A DNA stretch of 64,000 nt. Source: Aricia agestis. Taxonomy: Eukaryota; Arthropoda; Insecta; Lepidoptera; Lycaenidae. How positions within the stretch are numbered: position 1 is the stretch's first letter; each line of letters starts with the position of its first letter. The translations under genes were made by a program, and so were the position numbers. The notes under the pieces are model-generated. The model was not told the DNA's origin. It worked only from the letters and a program-made list of their open reading frames with translations, and searched no databases. Below are positions 54,204 through 64,000 of the stretch, one piece after another. Location of the stretch: contig NC_056408.1 of the NCBI RefSeq assembly GCF_905147365.1, forward strand, positions 8,990,001 to 9,054,000. The letters are read 5' to 3'.

Positions 54204-54250
54204 TTATTTATTTATTTATTTAACTCTTTATTGTACACAAAAAAAAAACA
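54204..54250 (-). repeat. LINE-type 3' tail fragment
   Basis: Minus-strand sequence ends in AATAAAGAGTTAAATAAATAAATAAATAA, an AATAAA plus (AAAT)n tail typical of a truncated retroelement. Confidence 0.45.
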
Positions 54251-54267
54251 ATTGTTACCTAATAAAG

Positions 54268-54446
54268 CTGGTTAACATTATTCCAATCCAGGATCCAATC
54301 CAGCGCTGGATTACCATTGGAATAATGTAAACGAGCACTGGAAATTGGAATGCATTTAAATGCAATTCATTGAATTTCAGTGCATTCCAGTATTCGTTCG
54401 TATTATTCCAGTAGCATTCCAGCGCTGGATAGGAATATTGTAAACC
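54268..54446. mobile_element. Palindromic MITE, second copy of the 21485 family
   Basis: Starts CTGGTTAACATTATTCCAATCC and ends ATAGGAATATTGTAAACC, with CCAGCGCTGGAT near both ends in inverted order. Confidence 0.78.
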
Positions 54447-55373
54447 CGCTGCGGCTATAAGCGACAAAAATATATTACAGATACCGAATTTTTATGCTCA
54501 TTTTATACTGAGCTTAAAGACAACGCTTAGGAAAAAGCTATCATTAATTTCCGTAATTTAATGATAGCTATATTTAAGCCATTTGTCACAAATTTTGCTA
54601 TTGTGAAACAGTGCTGAATAGCCTGTCCATCGGCAAATAATGATATAATAAAATACAGTTTCGTATTTTATCTTCAAGGTCAATAAACTCGTTATTTACT
54701 ATGAGAGTATATTCAATGTTTCTCGAATATCATTCTCATGAAAATGTATGATACCTACATTATAATAATAAGCTTCTCAATACTTTTACAAAGTAACTAT
54801 TATGATATCGTTGAAGTTGATAAAAGGGAAACAATAAAATTATTTGCTCTTTCCTCTTTATTTTTGGTTTTGGGAAATATGGCGAACTTTCGCTTCGGCC
54901 CACCCTTTGTTGAGTTTGGTTAATTTTAAACTCTGTAACATGACATTTAACCTATCTTTAAAACGAATATGAGGAAGTAGGTACCATTAAACCTGTTTTG
55001 TCGATTCAAATTTTTTAGTTATTTCAGGTATATTTTTATCATATTTTTTATAGTTAACTGTCAAAACATATATTTTATTATTGTGTACAGTAAGCATAGA
55101 TATAAAATTTGCAGTAGTTAAATACAGTAGAAGTTAGAATTTACAGTTGCCGGAATATTTGGCTAATTAGCAGTAACGACTTGGTAAGGGTGTAATACGC
55201 GATGTTATTGCAACATCACACCCAGACTTCTGTCTCCAAACTCGGGCACTTAACGTCCAAGATACCCTAAGTATTCTACAAACTGTTATCTAGGTATGTA
55301 ATAGTTCTCTACGCCTTCTCGCTTGAATCATTAAATTGTTCGAGCTAGATGTAGTTTTTGAATTAATAGCATT
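54447..55373. other. Upstream intergenic, no gene seen
   Basis: AT-rich. A short frame at 54738-54923 has no family resemblance and is not called. Confidence 0.5.
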
Positions 55374-55404
55374 AATCTTATCTTATATCTTTAAACGAGC
55401 AATT

Positions 55405-55442
<38 letters not shown>

Positions 55443-55715
55443 CATATTTTCATGAAATTTAGTATATAGGGGGTTTCGGGGTTCGATAAATCGATCTAGA
55501 TAGGAATAATTTTCAGAAAATGTCTTTTTATTCGTGTTTTATCGATAATCGATAAACTGAAAAATATGACTCTTCCTGACATCTATTGGCGAATAATAAT
55601 ACTATTTTATTAGCAACTAATTGTTTTAACGACCAGCAGATGACGTTATTAAGTAACACGAAGTCAATGAGTGTTTGCTACACCGAGCAAAGCTCGGTCA
55701 TCCAGGTACTGATAT
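55374..55715 (+). repeat. 'TATAGGGGGTTTC' repeat, copy D
   Basis: The most complete plus-strand copy: ATCTTTAAACGAGCAATTC, (TA)n, TATAGGGGGTTTCGGGG, ATCGATAATCGATAAACTG, ACATCTATTGGCGAATAAT, and the terminal stem GAGCAAAGCTC followed by GGTCATCCAGGTAC. The terminal hairpin just before the end is Helitron-like; inference. Confidence 0.78.
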
Positions 55716-56030
55716 AACAATATAATACAAGAAAATAATCATGATTTAATGACACATTTTTTTTAATATTCTCAACAACCCTACATTAGTTGATACGTTG
55801 AAGTACTGCGATTGTTCCACATTTCTTGTTTTTAGTAAACAATATTACGTACAACCTAAACTTTGAGACGCTTTGTGCAGAACTTAGTTCAATGCGAAAT
55901 AATATAAATAATATTAGATGAGATGTTGTGTGAACTACAAGTCCGATTTAAGTATTTTTTTCATTATATTAGGTATTGTTTAACTTAGGGAACACTACAA
56001 GTTTCATCAAAACTATTAATTAAAATTAAA

Positions 56031-56100
56031 GGGAATTAAAATTGCCTTATCTCAAAAACTACTGAACCATAGTTTTTGAGATAAGGCAATTTTAATTCCC
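56031..56100. repeat. Hairpin with perfect 31-bp arms
   Basis: GGGAATTAAAATTGCCTTAT...AAACTA, 8-base loop CTGAACCA, then the exact complement. Confidence 0.92.
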
Positions 56101-56156
56101 AATTAAAATGAAATTGCATGTTTCACACACAGATTCAGCCGCTATAAGGACAAAAA

Positions 56157-56570
56157 ATCGGCCAAGTGCAAGTTAGACTCGCGCACGAAGGGTTCCGTAC
56201 CATAATAGAGCAAAAATAGGCAAAAATTTTGTTTTTTTTTTATGAGAGGCCCCCTTAATTACTTAGTTTATTTTAATTTTATTATTTATATTAAATTATA
56301 AATACAACTGAGTATTTTGTGAACATTTCAGGTGCCTACGCGTTGTCATTATTTAGATCGAGCAAAAAAAAAACAAAAAAAATCACGTGTGTTGTATGGG
56401 AGGCCCCCCTTAAATATTTAATTTATTTTATTTTTTGTATTTGTTGTTATAGCGGCAATAGAAATACATAATCTGTGAAAATTTCAACTCTCTAGCTATT
56501 ACCGTTCTTGAGTTACAGCCTGGAGACAGACGGACAGACATCGAAGTCCCAGTAATAGGGTCCCGTTTTT
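56157..56570 (+). mobile_element. GTTCCGTACC-family repeat, 3'-truncated
   Basis: Starts ATCGGCCAAGTGCAAGTTAG, then GGGTTCCGTACCATAATAGA; stops within GGGTCCCGTTTTTAACC, where it runs into the AACTTCCGAAAAACGAGGAGG repeat (56571-56645). Confidence 0.82.
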
Positions 56571-57308
56571 AACCAACTTCCGAAAAACGAGGAGGTTATA
56601 TATTCGGCTGTGGATATGTTTTTTTCCATTCCATTGATCCATAAGTAATCATGGGAACTCCTCAAAATTTATAAGGAAACATACAGTGATTTTAGTTTTA
56701 TAAGAAGCATCTTATAAAACTAATCATATGCTACTAAAACGCAAGATTTTGTACCAAGGTATACTATGGTTCCGAAGATACTAAGAGAACTCCGGATTCC
56801 TTATAGATACGAGTTTAGACGTTGTTTTAAGAACTGAAAGCATATGCTACTATGCAAATTACATTCATCATCATCATCATCATCACTACCATGTCAGGGT
56901 CACCAATGTCACAACTCACATGGTTGTATATGGATACAATATACACACAACACCATAATTATATCATCAGTATTCAGTCATCACGTTATGTCCTTACCAA
57001 ATAGGTACATTTCATAGCGATTTTAACAAAAAAAATATACTTATGCTTAATGTTGTTTCAAAACACATATTTCTAGTACTACAAAATTTAACATAAGTAA
57101 CAAATTCAACCTTAACTCCAGAGCGTAAGGCACACATTTGACATTAAAAAATGTAAAATGTTCTCGTCGCACATGTTACAATAAGCTGACAGACTTTTGA
57201 ACTGAACAAAAAAAATACAATATTGGCGTTCTTTGACGCATTCAATTATTGAATGCGCCAATATGAAAGTTGAATGAAAGAAGATGACGTCTACCTCGTA
57301 ATAGGAAT

Positions 57309-57402
57309 AAGGGAGATCGCAGACGACAGACTTTTTGTGCGATCGAGTCTGCGGCGCCCATACAGCCGACTGTATGGGCGCCGCAGATTAGCGATCTCCC
57401 TT
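57309..57402. repeat. 94-bp double-arm hairpin element
   Basis: Inner arms TCTGCGGCGCCCATACAG and its complement (18 bp, loop CCGA); outer arms AAGGGAGATCGC and GCGATCTCCCTT. Likely a tiny palindromic MITE. Frames called on both strands here mirror each other and are not genes. Confidence 0.85.
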
Positions 57403-57620
57403 AGAAACACAATCGCAATTAGTATAAAAATACTTCGTTTATACGGTTTATACTTTATATTTACACAATTTTGATACATATACAGATCGAATTCCTATGC
57501 AAGTTTATAGGTAAGTACAATAATTGCCTAGCGGCTAGCACGTGTTTACTGTTCACTTCGATTTTTTTCAATGTATTGTTTAAAATTATCTACCTGATAT
57601 TTGTAAGCATGTGTGACTCG

Positions 57621-58213
57621 AATTGTAATAAGAATTAAGATAAGTACGTAGAATATTAAATATATACGATGGTTTACTATTTAAATAAAAAGAGTGAAAT
57701 TATTATTTTTAACAAAAAATTAAAAACCGACTTCCAAGGTAAAAACAATAATAACATCCTTATAATATGAACTAAAAAGTATTAAATATTTTTTCTTATC
57801 TAATAGTGCCTTTTTCCGAATTTGGCTAAACCATAACTATTTCTGTACCAATCTTCATAATTATTTTGAAGTCGGTGCCAGTTCCAAAAGTTTCAAAATA
57901 TTCTGTCAGAGAACTGAAGATTCAGCTATCTGGTACCGACTTCAAAATGATGAAGATTAAGTACAGAAATAGTTGAGGTTTAGCTGAATTCGGAAAAAGG
58001 CTCTATTAGATAAGAAAAATTATTTAATACTTTTTAGTTCATATTATAAGGATGTTATTAGATATTGTTTTTACTTTGGAAGTCGGTTTTAATTTTTTGT
58101 TAAAAATAATAATTTCACTCTTTTTAGTTAAATAGTAGTAGTTTAGTTAGTTAAAAAGTAAACCATCGCGTATATTTAATATTCTACGTACTTATCTTAA
58201 TTCTTATTACAAT
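57621..58213. mobile_element. Large fold-back element, 270-bp arms
   Basis: The left arm (57621-57890) and right arm (57935-58213) are inverted copies, roughly 90% alike. Shared blocks are TAAGATAAGTACGTAGAATA, AACAAAAAATTAAAA, ACCGACTTCCAA, CCTTATAATATGAACTAAAA and TTTGAAGTCGGT. The spacer is about 45 bases. The right side is followed by GTTAAAAATAATAATTACCC and a GTTCCGTACC-family tail fragment at 58230-58257. Confidence 0.85.
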
Positions 58214-58591
58214 TTGTTAAAAATAATAATTACCCTTTGGGTACGGAACCCCAAAAAGGAACAAAATGTTTTATTCCAATCACCCCGGTATTGCTAGTCA
58301 ATTTATTTTCTCACTTTTTGCCATATAAGATTCTTGGAGACCTATAGTAATTTAATTTTCACATAAATATCTACCTATATAGTAATAATAATAATAGGTT
58401 GGGGAAAAAGTCTTTTCGCATTTTTAATATATATAAGAACTTGTCATAAAATCTCCTGAGCTATACCAATTGTATCTGGCTGATTTTGGTATCATTAAAA
58501 AGTTTTAATTTTACAGAAGACAATTAAAATTCAAATTAGGTAAATGTGAGATTTTCATTTGTTTTTCTTAATGTTAAATTGGGTGATTCTA

Positions 58592-60081
58592 ATGAAGGAA
58601 TTCGATACATTTTAAAATTTTATTACAAAAAAGGTAAAAATACAACACAACCGCGAATTTTTTTTGATGTTTATGGCCTAATGCAGTATCTGTGAGAGTT
58701 GCGCAAATTTGGTTTAAGAGTTTTCAATCCGGAAATTTTGATATCAATGATGCACGTCGCTCTGGTCGCTCTGTTGCGGACAAAACTGATACCATTTTTG
58801 AAAAAGTGGAGCAAGATCGGCATATTAGTAGTTACGATGTAGCTGAAGAACTGGGGATTGACCACAAAACGGTTTTGGCGCATTTGAAGAAAGCTGGGTA
58901 CACAAAAATGCTCGATATTTGGGTGCATCATGAGCTCACTGAAAGAAACTTAATGAACCGTGTACTCATTTGTGATTCTTTATTACGGCGTAATGAAACC
59001 GAACTATTTCTGAAGAAGCTGATAACTGGTGATGAAAAGTGGATCACGTACGACAAGAACGTGCGAAAAAGATCGTGGTCAAAGGCCGGTCAGGCTTCAC
59101 AGGCTTGTGGCGAAACCCGGGTTAACTCGCAACAAGGTGATGCTGTGTGTGTGGTGGGATTGGAAGGGCATTGTTCATTATAAGCTGTTACCGCCAGGCA
59201 GGAACATTGATTCTGAACTGTACTGCGAACAACTGATGAGATTAAAGCAAGAAGTTGAGAGAAAACAGCCGGAATTAATCAACAGAAGGGTTGTGGTTGT
59301 TCACCATGATAACGCTAGACCTCACACGTCTTTAGCCACTCAGCAAAAATTACGGGAGTTTGGCTGGGAGGTGTTAAGAGGATTCCACACCGCCATTTTT
59401 CCCATACAAACGCTGTCCCCTGTTTCCTCCCTGGATAATGCTAGTAGAGTTATAATTTTTTTCCTGAATATCTACGGCCACTAATACAATGTCCCTATGT
59501 TTTCCTTTTTTTCATAATTTAATTATTAAATAAGATATGAACGTTCAAAAACCCAAAAAAATGGCCAGATTTTCCACTGTGTTCAAACGTCCAGAAAACA
59601 GATTTGGATAGATTATACAAAAAAAGCAAAACATAGGAACACAGCTCAAGCCTTTTTTTAATCTTTAATGAAAAAAGTACTTAAATCGGTTAAGTTTTGG
59701 AGAAGGAATCAGGGGACAACGAATCGTTGATTTTCTGGATTTTCTGCAGTTGTCTCTATCGCGTTCTGCGGTATAGGCTTGAGGTAAGGGAGACAGCTAT
59801 AGATATTACACGTACTTTTTTTTCATTTCTCTAGCTGCTGTGGTATCCTCTTAATGCATCCGCCGTATAGTCAGATTTTCACCTGCTTCGGTCGCTGCAG
59901 AATTCCTTAGGCAGTGTAAAGTTGACATCACAAGAGGACTGCCAAAACCACTTGTCGCAGTATTTTCATCAGAAGCCCCAAAATTTTAATAGCAATGGGA
60001 TACATGATCCTACCAACAAGATGGCAAAAAGTTATCGAACAAAATGGCACCTATATACTTACTTTGGTCAATTGTAAATAA
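58592..60081 (+). pseudogene. mariner DD34D transposase, frameshifted and interrupted
   Basis: Recognisable parts are spread over several frames. An N-terminal IRYILKFYYKKGKNTTQ region breaks near 58677 by an apparent one-base loss. VRVAQIWFKSFQSGNFDIND and the helix-turn-helix SSYDVAEELGIDHKTVLAHL follow, then the catalytic TGDEKWITYD. The frame shifts at about 59100 and continues with AKPGLTRNKVMLCVWWDWKG and HHDNARPH, which holds the second catalytic Asp. A MITE interrupts at 59374. After it, MHPPYS is followed by a loss of about 19 bases before DFHLL, then the C-terminus to TAA at 60081. With at least three frame breaks and an insertion it is inactive. Confidence 0.88.
59378..59850. mobile_element. 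473-bp TTAA-flanked MITE inside the mariner
   Basis: Bounded by GAGGATTCCACACCGCC and GCTGTGGTATCCTC as inverted ends, with TTAA on both sides (59374-59377, 59851-59854). Removing the insert plus one TTAA rejoins the transposase codons for GWEV-L-MHPPYS. Subterminal words CCCCTGTTTCCTCC and GGAATCAGGGGA are also inverted. TTAA targeting suggests piggyBac-type mobilisation; inference. Confidence 0.88.
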
Positions 60082-60140
60082 ACATCATAAAAAAACCTTT
60101 TGAATTTTATATAAATTGCCAAGAAACTTTTTTCCCAACC

Positions 60141-60505
60141 TTATAATGTGATTAAAATTCTTGCAGCTGTGCAAGAGTTGCACTTTGAACATTTTATTGT
60201 TTTGTTTTGTTTTTGTGTTGTTTGATAGGGGTAGGTGATCACGGAAGACCAGGGACAGCGGCGCACGTCGCTGTCATAGCCTGAGTGGTCCCCTTTTACT
60301 TCATTTTTGCCATTGCACTGCCATACATTCAAAAATATTTTACTATTAGTTTAATTTCATAAGTTTCTTTTGTTTGTGTTTTTTTCTGTATCATCTGTTT
60401 TTATTTTGTATTTTATTAAACTGTAATTTTATGTTGTTTTAAGTATGGTTGTGTAATGTTTTAAAATGAGAATAATGTTTATTATTTATTATTATTATTA
60501 TCAAT
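60141..60505 (+). repeat. Possible retroelement 3' end
   Basis: Sequence after the mariner includes CACGGAAGACCAGGGACAGC and CTGAGTGGTCCCC, and finishes in an ATT-rich microsatellite at about 60478-60500. Resembles a LINE 3' UTR and tail; weak. Confidence 0.35.
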
Positions 60506-61572
60506 AACGTACAATTTTGAAGTATTTTTTAACTTTTTAAAATATTATTAGTTATTACTATATTATATTTTAGTATGAAGTTCTATGAATCGTCGCATTG
60601 CTTTCAACATATAATACCAACAGTACTTACTGATAAAGAATATTACTTCACCTTGACTTCGATTTCCATGATTATAGATAATTGGTGTCAATTAATTCAT
60701 GTTGGTATGTCCAAAATAAGTTTTTTGTGTGTAATTGAAGCATTAGGGAAACACGTGTTAAACTTTACACGAGTTATCGTATGTGTATTTTACCATAGTC
60801 CAAGTGGCGTGCTTAAATATTTAATGAAACGACCTCCCTAGTAACGCGTCATTACATCAATTGGAAAAAAGTTTATCATTAGTAAATTTTTGTAATAAAT
60901 AACCTACAAATAACAGCTGATGATGAAGTACGGCAGAAATATAATAATTATTATGTTAAGCTCTGCCTAGTTTGGGATGCATTGCAATTTGAATGGCTTA
61001 CACTAAAACAAAATTGTATTACTTATATAACAATAAATTTAGATACCTACCTAGTGTGTAAACGAAAAGTTGTGTTTGAAAATATTGTTTAAAGTGTATG
61101 GTTCAGGAGGAAAGGATTTATTAATCATCAATAGTAATAATTAATAATTAATGATAATGTTAAGGATTGCGAAACTCGTCAGTTTTTACCAATGTATAAC
61201 TAATAATTGACGTTTTTTTAGTTATTAAACGTTTTAAAGTTAAATAAATATTTTATTAAGGGGAAAACATACAGCTAGATAACAAAGACATAATGAAAAA
61301 CATAGAACGATAAGGCCAATTACAAGTTTTCACAGGTATACAACCAAATAACAATAAACAAATAGCAAACAAATATAATATCATAATATTAAAATTACAA
61401 GTAAGAAGAGATAATTAAGCTACAGCTGAAGCTATAAATTTATAGCAATGAAATATAGCTAAACATAGTAATCACACTACTAAAAATATAGATAAAAGTA
61501 AAAGCAATACTTGCATATAGGCATAAAGCTATCCATAGACTGTGGCTATAGTTACAAATATTATAAATAGTA
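60506..61572. other. Upstream intergenic, no gene seen
   Basis: Very AT-rich with no recognised repeat. An 88-codon frame at 60575-60841 has no family resemblance. Confidence 0.5.
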
Positions 61573-62082
<510 letters not shown>

Positions 62083-62540
62083 TTCAATAAGAAATAATAA
62101 TATTATATTGCAGCTTGATTTTTCCAAGTTTGATATAAAAAGTTTATAACTTTAAAGTTTTAAATTATGATCGCTCGCGTTTTATAAATGAAAGACTTTA
62201 TAAATTAATTTCTCAAACTTTTAAAGTATAATCTGGTTGATACTAGGAGAAATAAGTATAGCAAAAACATCAAAAGATCTTATCGAATTAGAAGCTCGTC
62301 TTTATCGCTTAAGTATACTATTATATTGTATCACTTTAACCGATTATTACGACAATTGCCGTATTACTTTTGTATAGAACTGTTTCTTATTGTAAACCTG
62401 TAAGTACCATTAGATTAAGTACTTGAATAGAGAAGTCAGATGGTAAGGAAGGGTAGGGATAAGTAGCTGTAGTATTTTGCATTGCCTACAATATTTTTTA
62501 AATTATTATGTTTCTTCTTTACTAGGTACCATGGATATGT

Positions 62541-62595
62541 CGCAGTCATCTGGTTCAATCTACGATTCGATCGCAGATTTAACCAGATGACTGCG
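62541..62595. repeat. 55-bp near-perfect palindrome
   Basis: Arms CGCAGTCATCTGGTT and AACCAGATGACTGCG, with a mostly complementary interior (CAATCTACGATTC/GATCGCAGATTT). Confidence 0.85.
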
Positions 62596-62819
62596 GTCTG
62601 CAAAAGATATAAAGGCGTGCTAACTTTTTACTACTTTATAACTTATACTTAAACTGAAACAAAAGCTTGGTTTTTCGGGTAGGCACAAATGTAAAAATAA
62701 ATATAATAAGTGATATGTAATAGAACAACAAAAATCGTTACCATATTGCTTTAATTTGTTATTACTCAGACCAAAAACTCAGACTAAAACTAGTTTTCCA
62801 AGTGCTAGTGTAAGTAAAA

Positions 62820-63128
62820 ATCAGCCAAGTTCGAGCTGGATTTGCGCACGAAGGGTTCCGTACCATTATAGAGAAAAAATAGCAAAAAAACACGTTTGTT
62901 CTATAGGAGCCCTCAATTGAATATTTATTCAATTTATTTAGTTTTAACTGTTTGTTGTTATAGCGGCATCAGACATACACAATCTGTGAAAAATTCAGAT
63001 ATCTAACTATAGTGGCTCTTTAGATACAGCCTGGAGATAGACAGACGAATAGACAGACGGACATCGAAGTCTTCCCTATTACTAATAATAGGGTCCCGTT
63101 TTTACCCTTGGGTACGGAACCCTAAAAA
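62820..63128 (+). mobile_element. GTTCCGTACC-family repeat, internally deleted
   Basis: ATCAGCCAAGTTCGAGCTGG to GGTACGGAACCCTAAAAA, about 130 bases shorter than the 24334 copy. Confidence 0.8.
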
Positions 63129-64000
63129 GAGTATAAGTGATACAACTTCGTCCTTCTTGAAAGTCAGTTAAAAAGAACGTTATTAATATAATCATTCACA
63201 TTTATTGCCTAAAAATCTTATTGCAATATTTCAGTTAAGTTCGAAGTGTGAGGTAAAATCCGATTTGTATGAATAAATAGCGAATCCTTTGAACGGAGTA
63301 TCCCATCTGTATTTGTGTTTACTCTCGAAGCTCTTATCGCGGAGTAAGAAAACATCAAGGTTATCTTCGTAGAAGTGCTCTCAGGATATTTCGCTACTGT
63401 ATTTATACATTGGTACATCTTATTGTTATTTTTAACAAGGCACTCGTGTTGATTTATTTCGATTTATTGTGTTTGTGTCTTGTTTCAATACATTTTCGGT
63501 ACTAATTGATTGTGTTACCCAATTCGCCCATGACTATTAACAATGTCGGATGTGAAAAACGACAACTTTACAGGAGAGCGATTCAAAGTCTAAAATGCGC
63601 ATAACTTTTTTCTTTTTTCAAGTAGGATCATGAAATTTCAGGGTTATACTACAAAAGTTATTTACGTTTGATATGTTATTATGAGTATCTCGTGTTTTAT
63701 GCCTAAATATGAGGAAAGTCACTTCAGACCTTTTTAACGGGGTACGAGTAATGCTGATTTGTCGGAAGTGCCAGAACCGACATTGTTGCTTGTAGAAAAT
63801 CGATGATTGCTTGTCGGAAGTGGCATTTACGTCATTGTTAAGTGATAACTTTTAATTTAAAAATATGTCGCACGTAGAAATTACCAACAAAAACGACAAC
63901 AATTTAAAGAAAAAAAAAAATTATAGACTTCTGTCAAATAAAACGTAAATTCAATGTACGTATGATCATTATTTCGCTTACGCTACGAAAAATACTGATG
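63129..64000. other. Window end, no gene seen
   Basis: No supported gene. CTTGTCGGAAGTG(C/G)CA appears twice (63760 and 63812), a local duplication. Confidence 0.5.

Larger units (their letters stand above)
58397..60140 (+). mobile_element. mariner transposon carrying a nested MITE
   Basis: Ends GGTTGGGGAAAAAGTCTTTT and AAACTTTTTTCCCAACC are inverted, with TA-containing flanks. Subtracting the inserted 473-bp MITE and its 4-bp duplication leaves about 1.27 kb, the normal size of a mariner. The transposase within is decayed. Subfamily not assigned. Confidence 0.9.

Noticed and set aside
57274..57479. Frames on both strands with matching RRPYSRLYGRRR peptides
   Set aside because: They mirror each other because the DNA is a palindrome; not a gene.

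Overview
This window is eukaryotic DNA from an insect, most likely a moth or butterfly. The DNA is AT-rich and the genes are split by long introns. It carries several dispersed repeat families that I recognise from lepidopteran genomes: the GGCCAAGTGC...GTTCCGTACC repeat, the Helitron-like repeat ending in CTAGT, and the CAAACGGGTCACCTGATGGAAAGCA repeat. It also holds a mariner element, R1-like and jockey-like LINEs, and many MITEs. Species cannot be named from the sequence alone.

The one host gene I can support runs on the minus strand from 52,937 to 23,453. It can be assembled completely: 11 coding exons, all with GT-AG introns and continuous reading phase, giving 423 or 431 residues. The protein has a signal peptide, three immunoglobulin domains and a hydrophobic C-terminus. 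Its first two Ig domains carry the hallmarks of the Dpr-interacting proteins (DIPs), neuronal cell-surface recognition molecules, and by recall it is closest to the DIP-eta/theta/iota group. A GC-rich promoter and leader lie at about 52,938-53,240, and a poly(A) signal candidate lies at 22,862-22,857.

Layout: 1-22.8 kb is downstream of the gene and holds only repeats, including a 5'-truncated R1-like LINE inserted into a MITE. 23-53 kb is the DIP-like gene, with introns loaded with transposons; one is a jockey-type LINE whose 973-codon endonuclease/reverse-transcriptase ORF is still open. 53-64 kb lies upstream of the gene and holds more repeats, including a mariner with decayed reading frame that is itself interrupted by a TTAA-flanked MITE.

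The most interesting signals are structural. A pair of roughly 440-470 bp inverted repeats brackets exons 6 and 7 of the DIP-like gene, a geometry that favours exon circularisation or skipping, and both exons are frame-neutral. A perfect 77-bp inverted repeat sits at the promoter. A perfect 64-bp spacerless palindrome and several perfect-arm hairpins suggest recurrent local inverted duplication. I found no tRNA, rRNA, CRISPR or operon-like system, and no evidence for a second host protein-coding gene.
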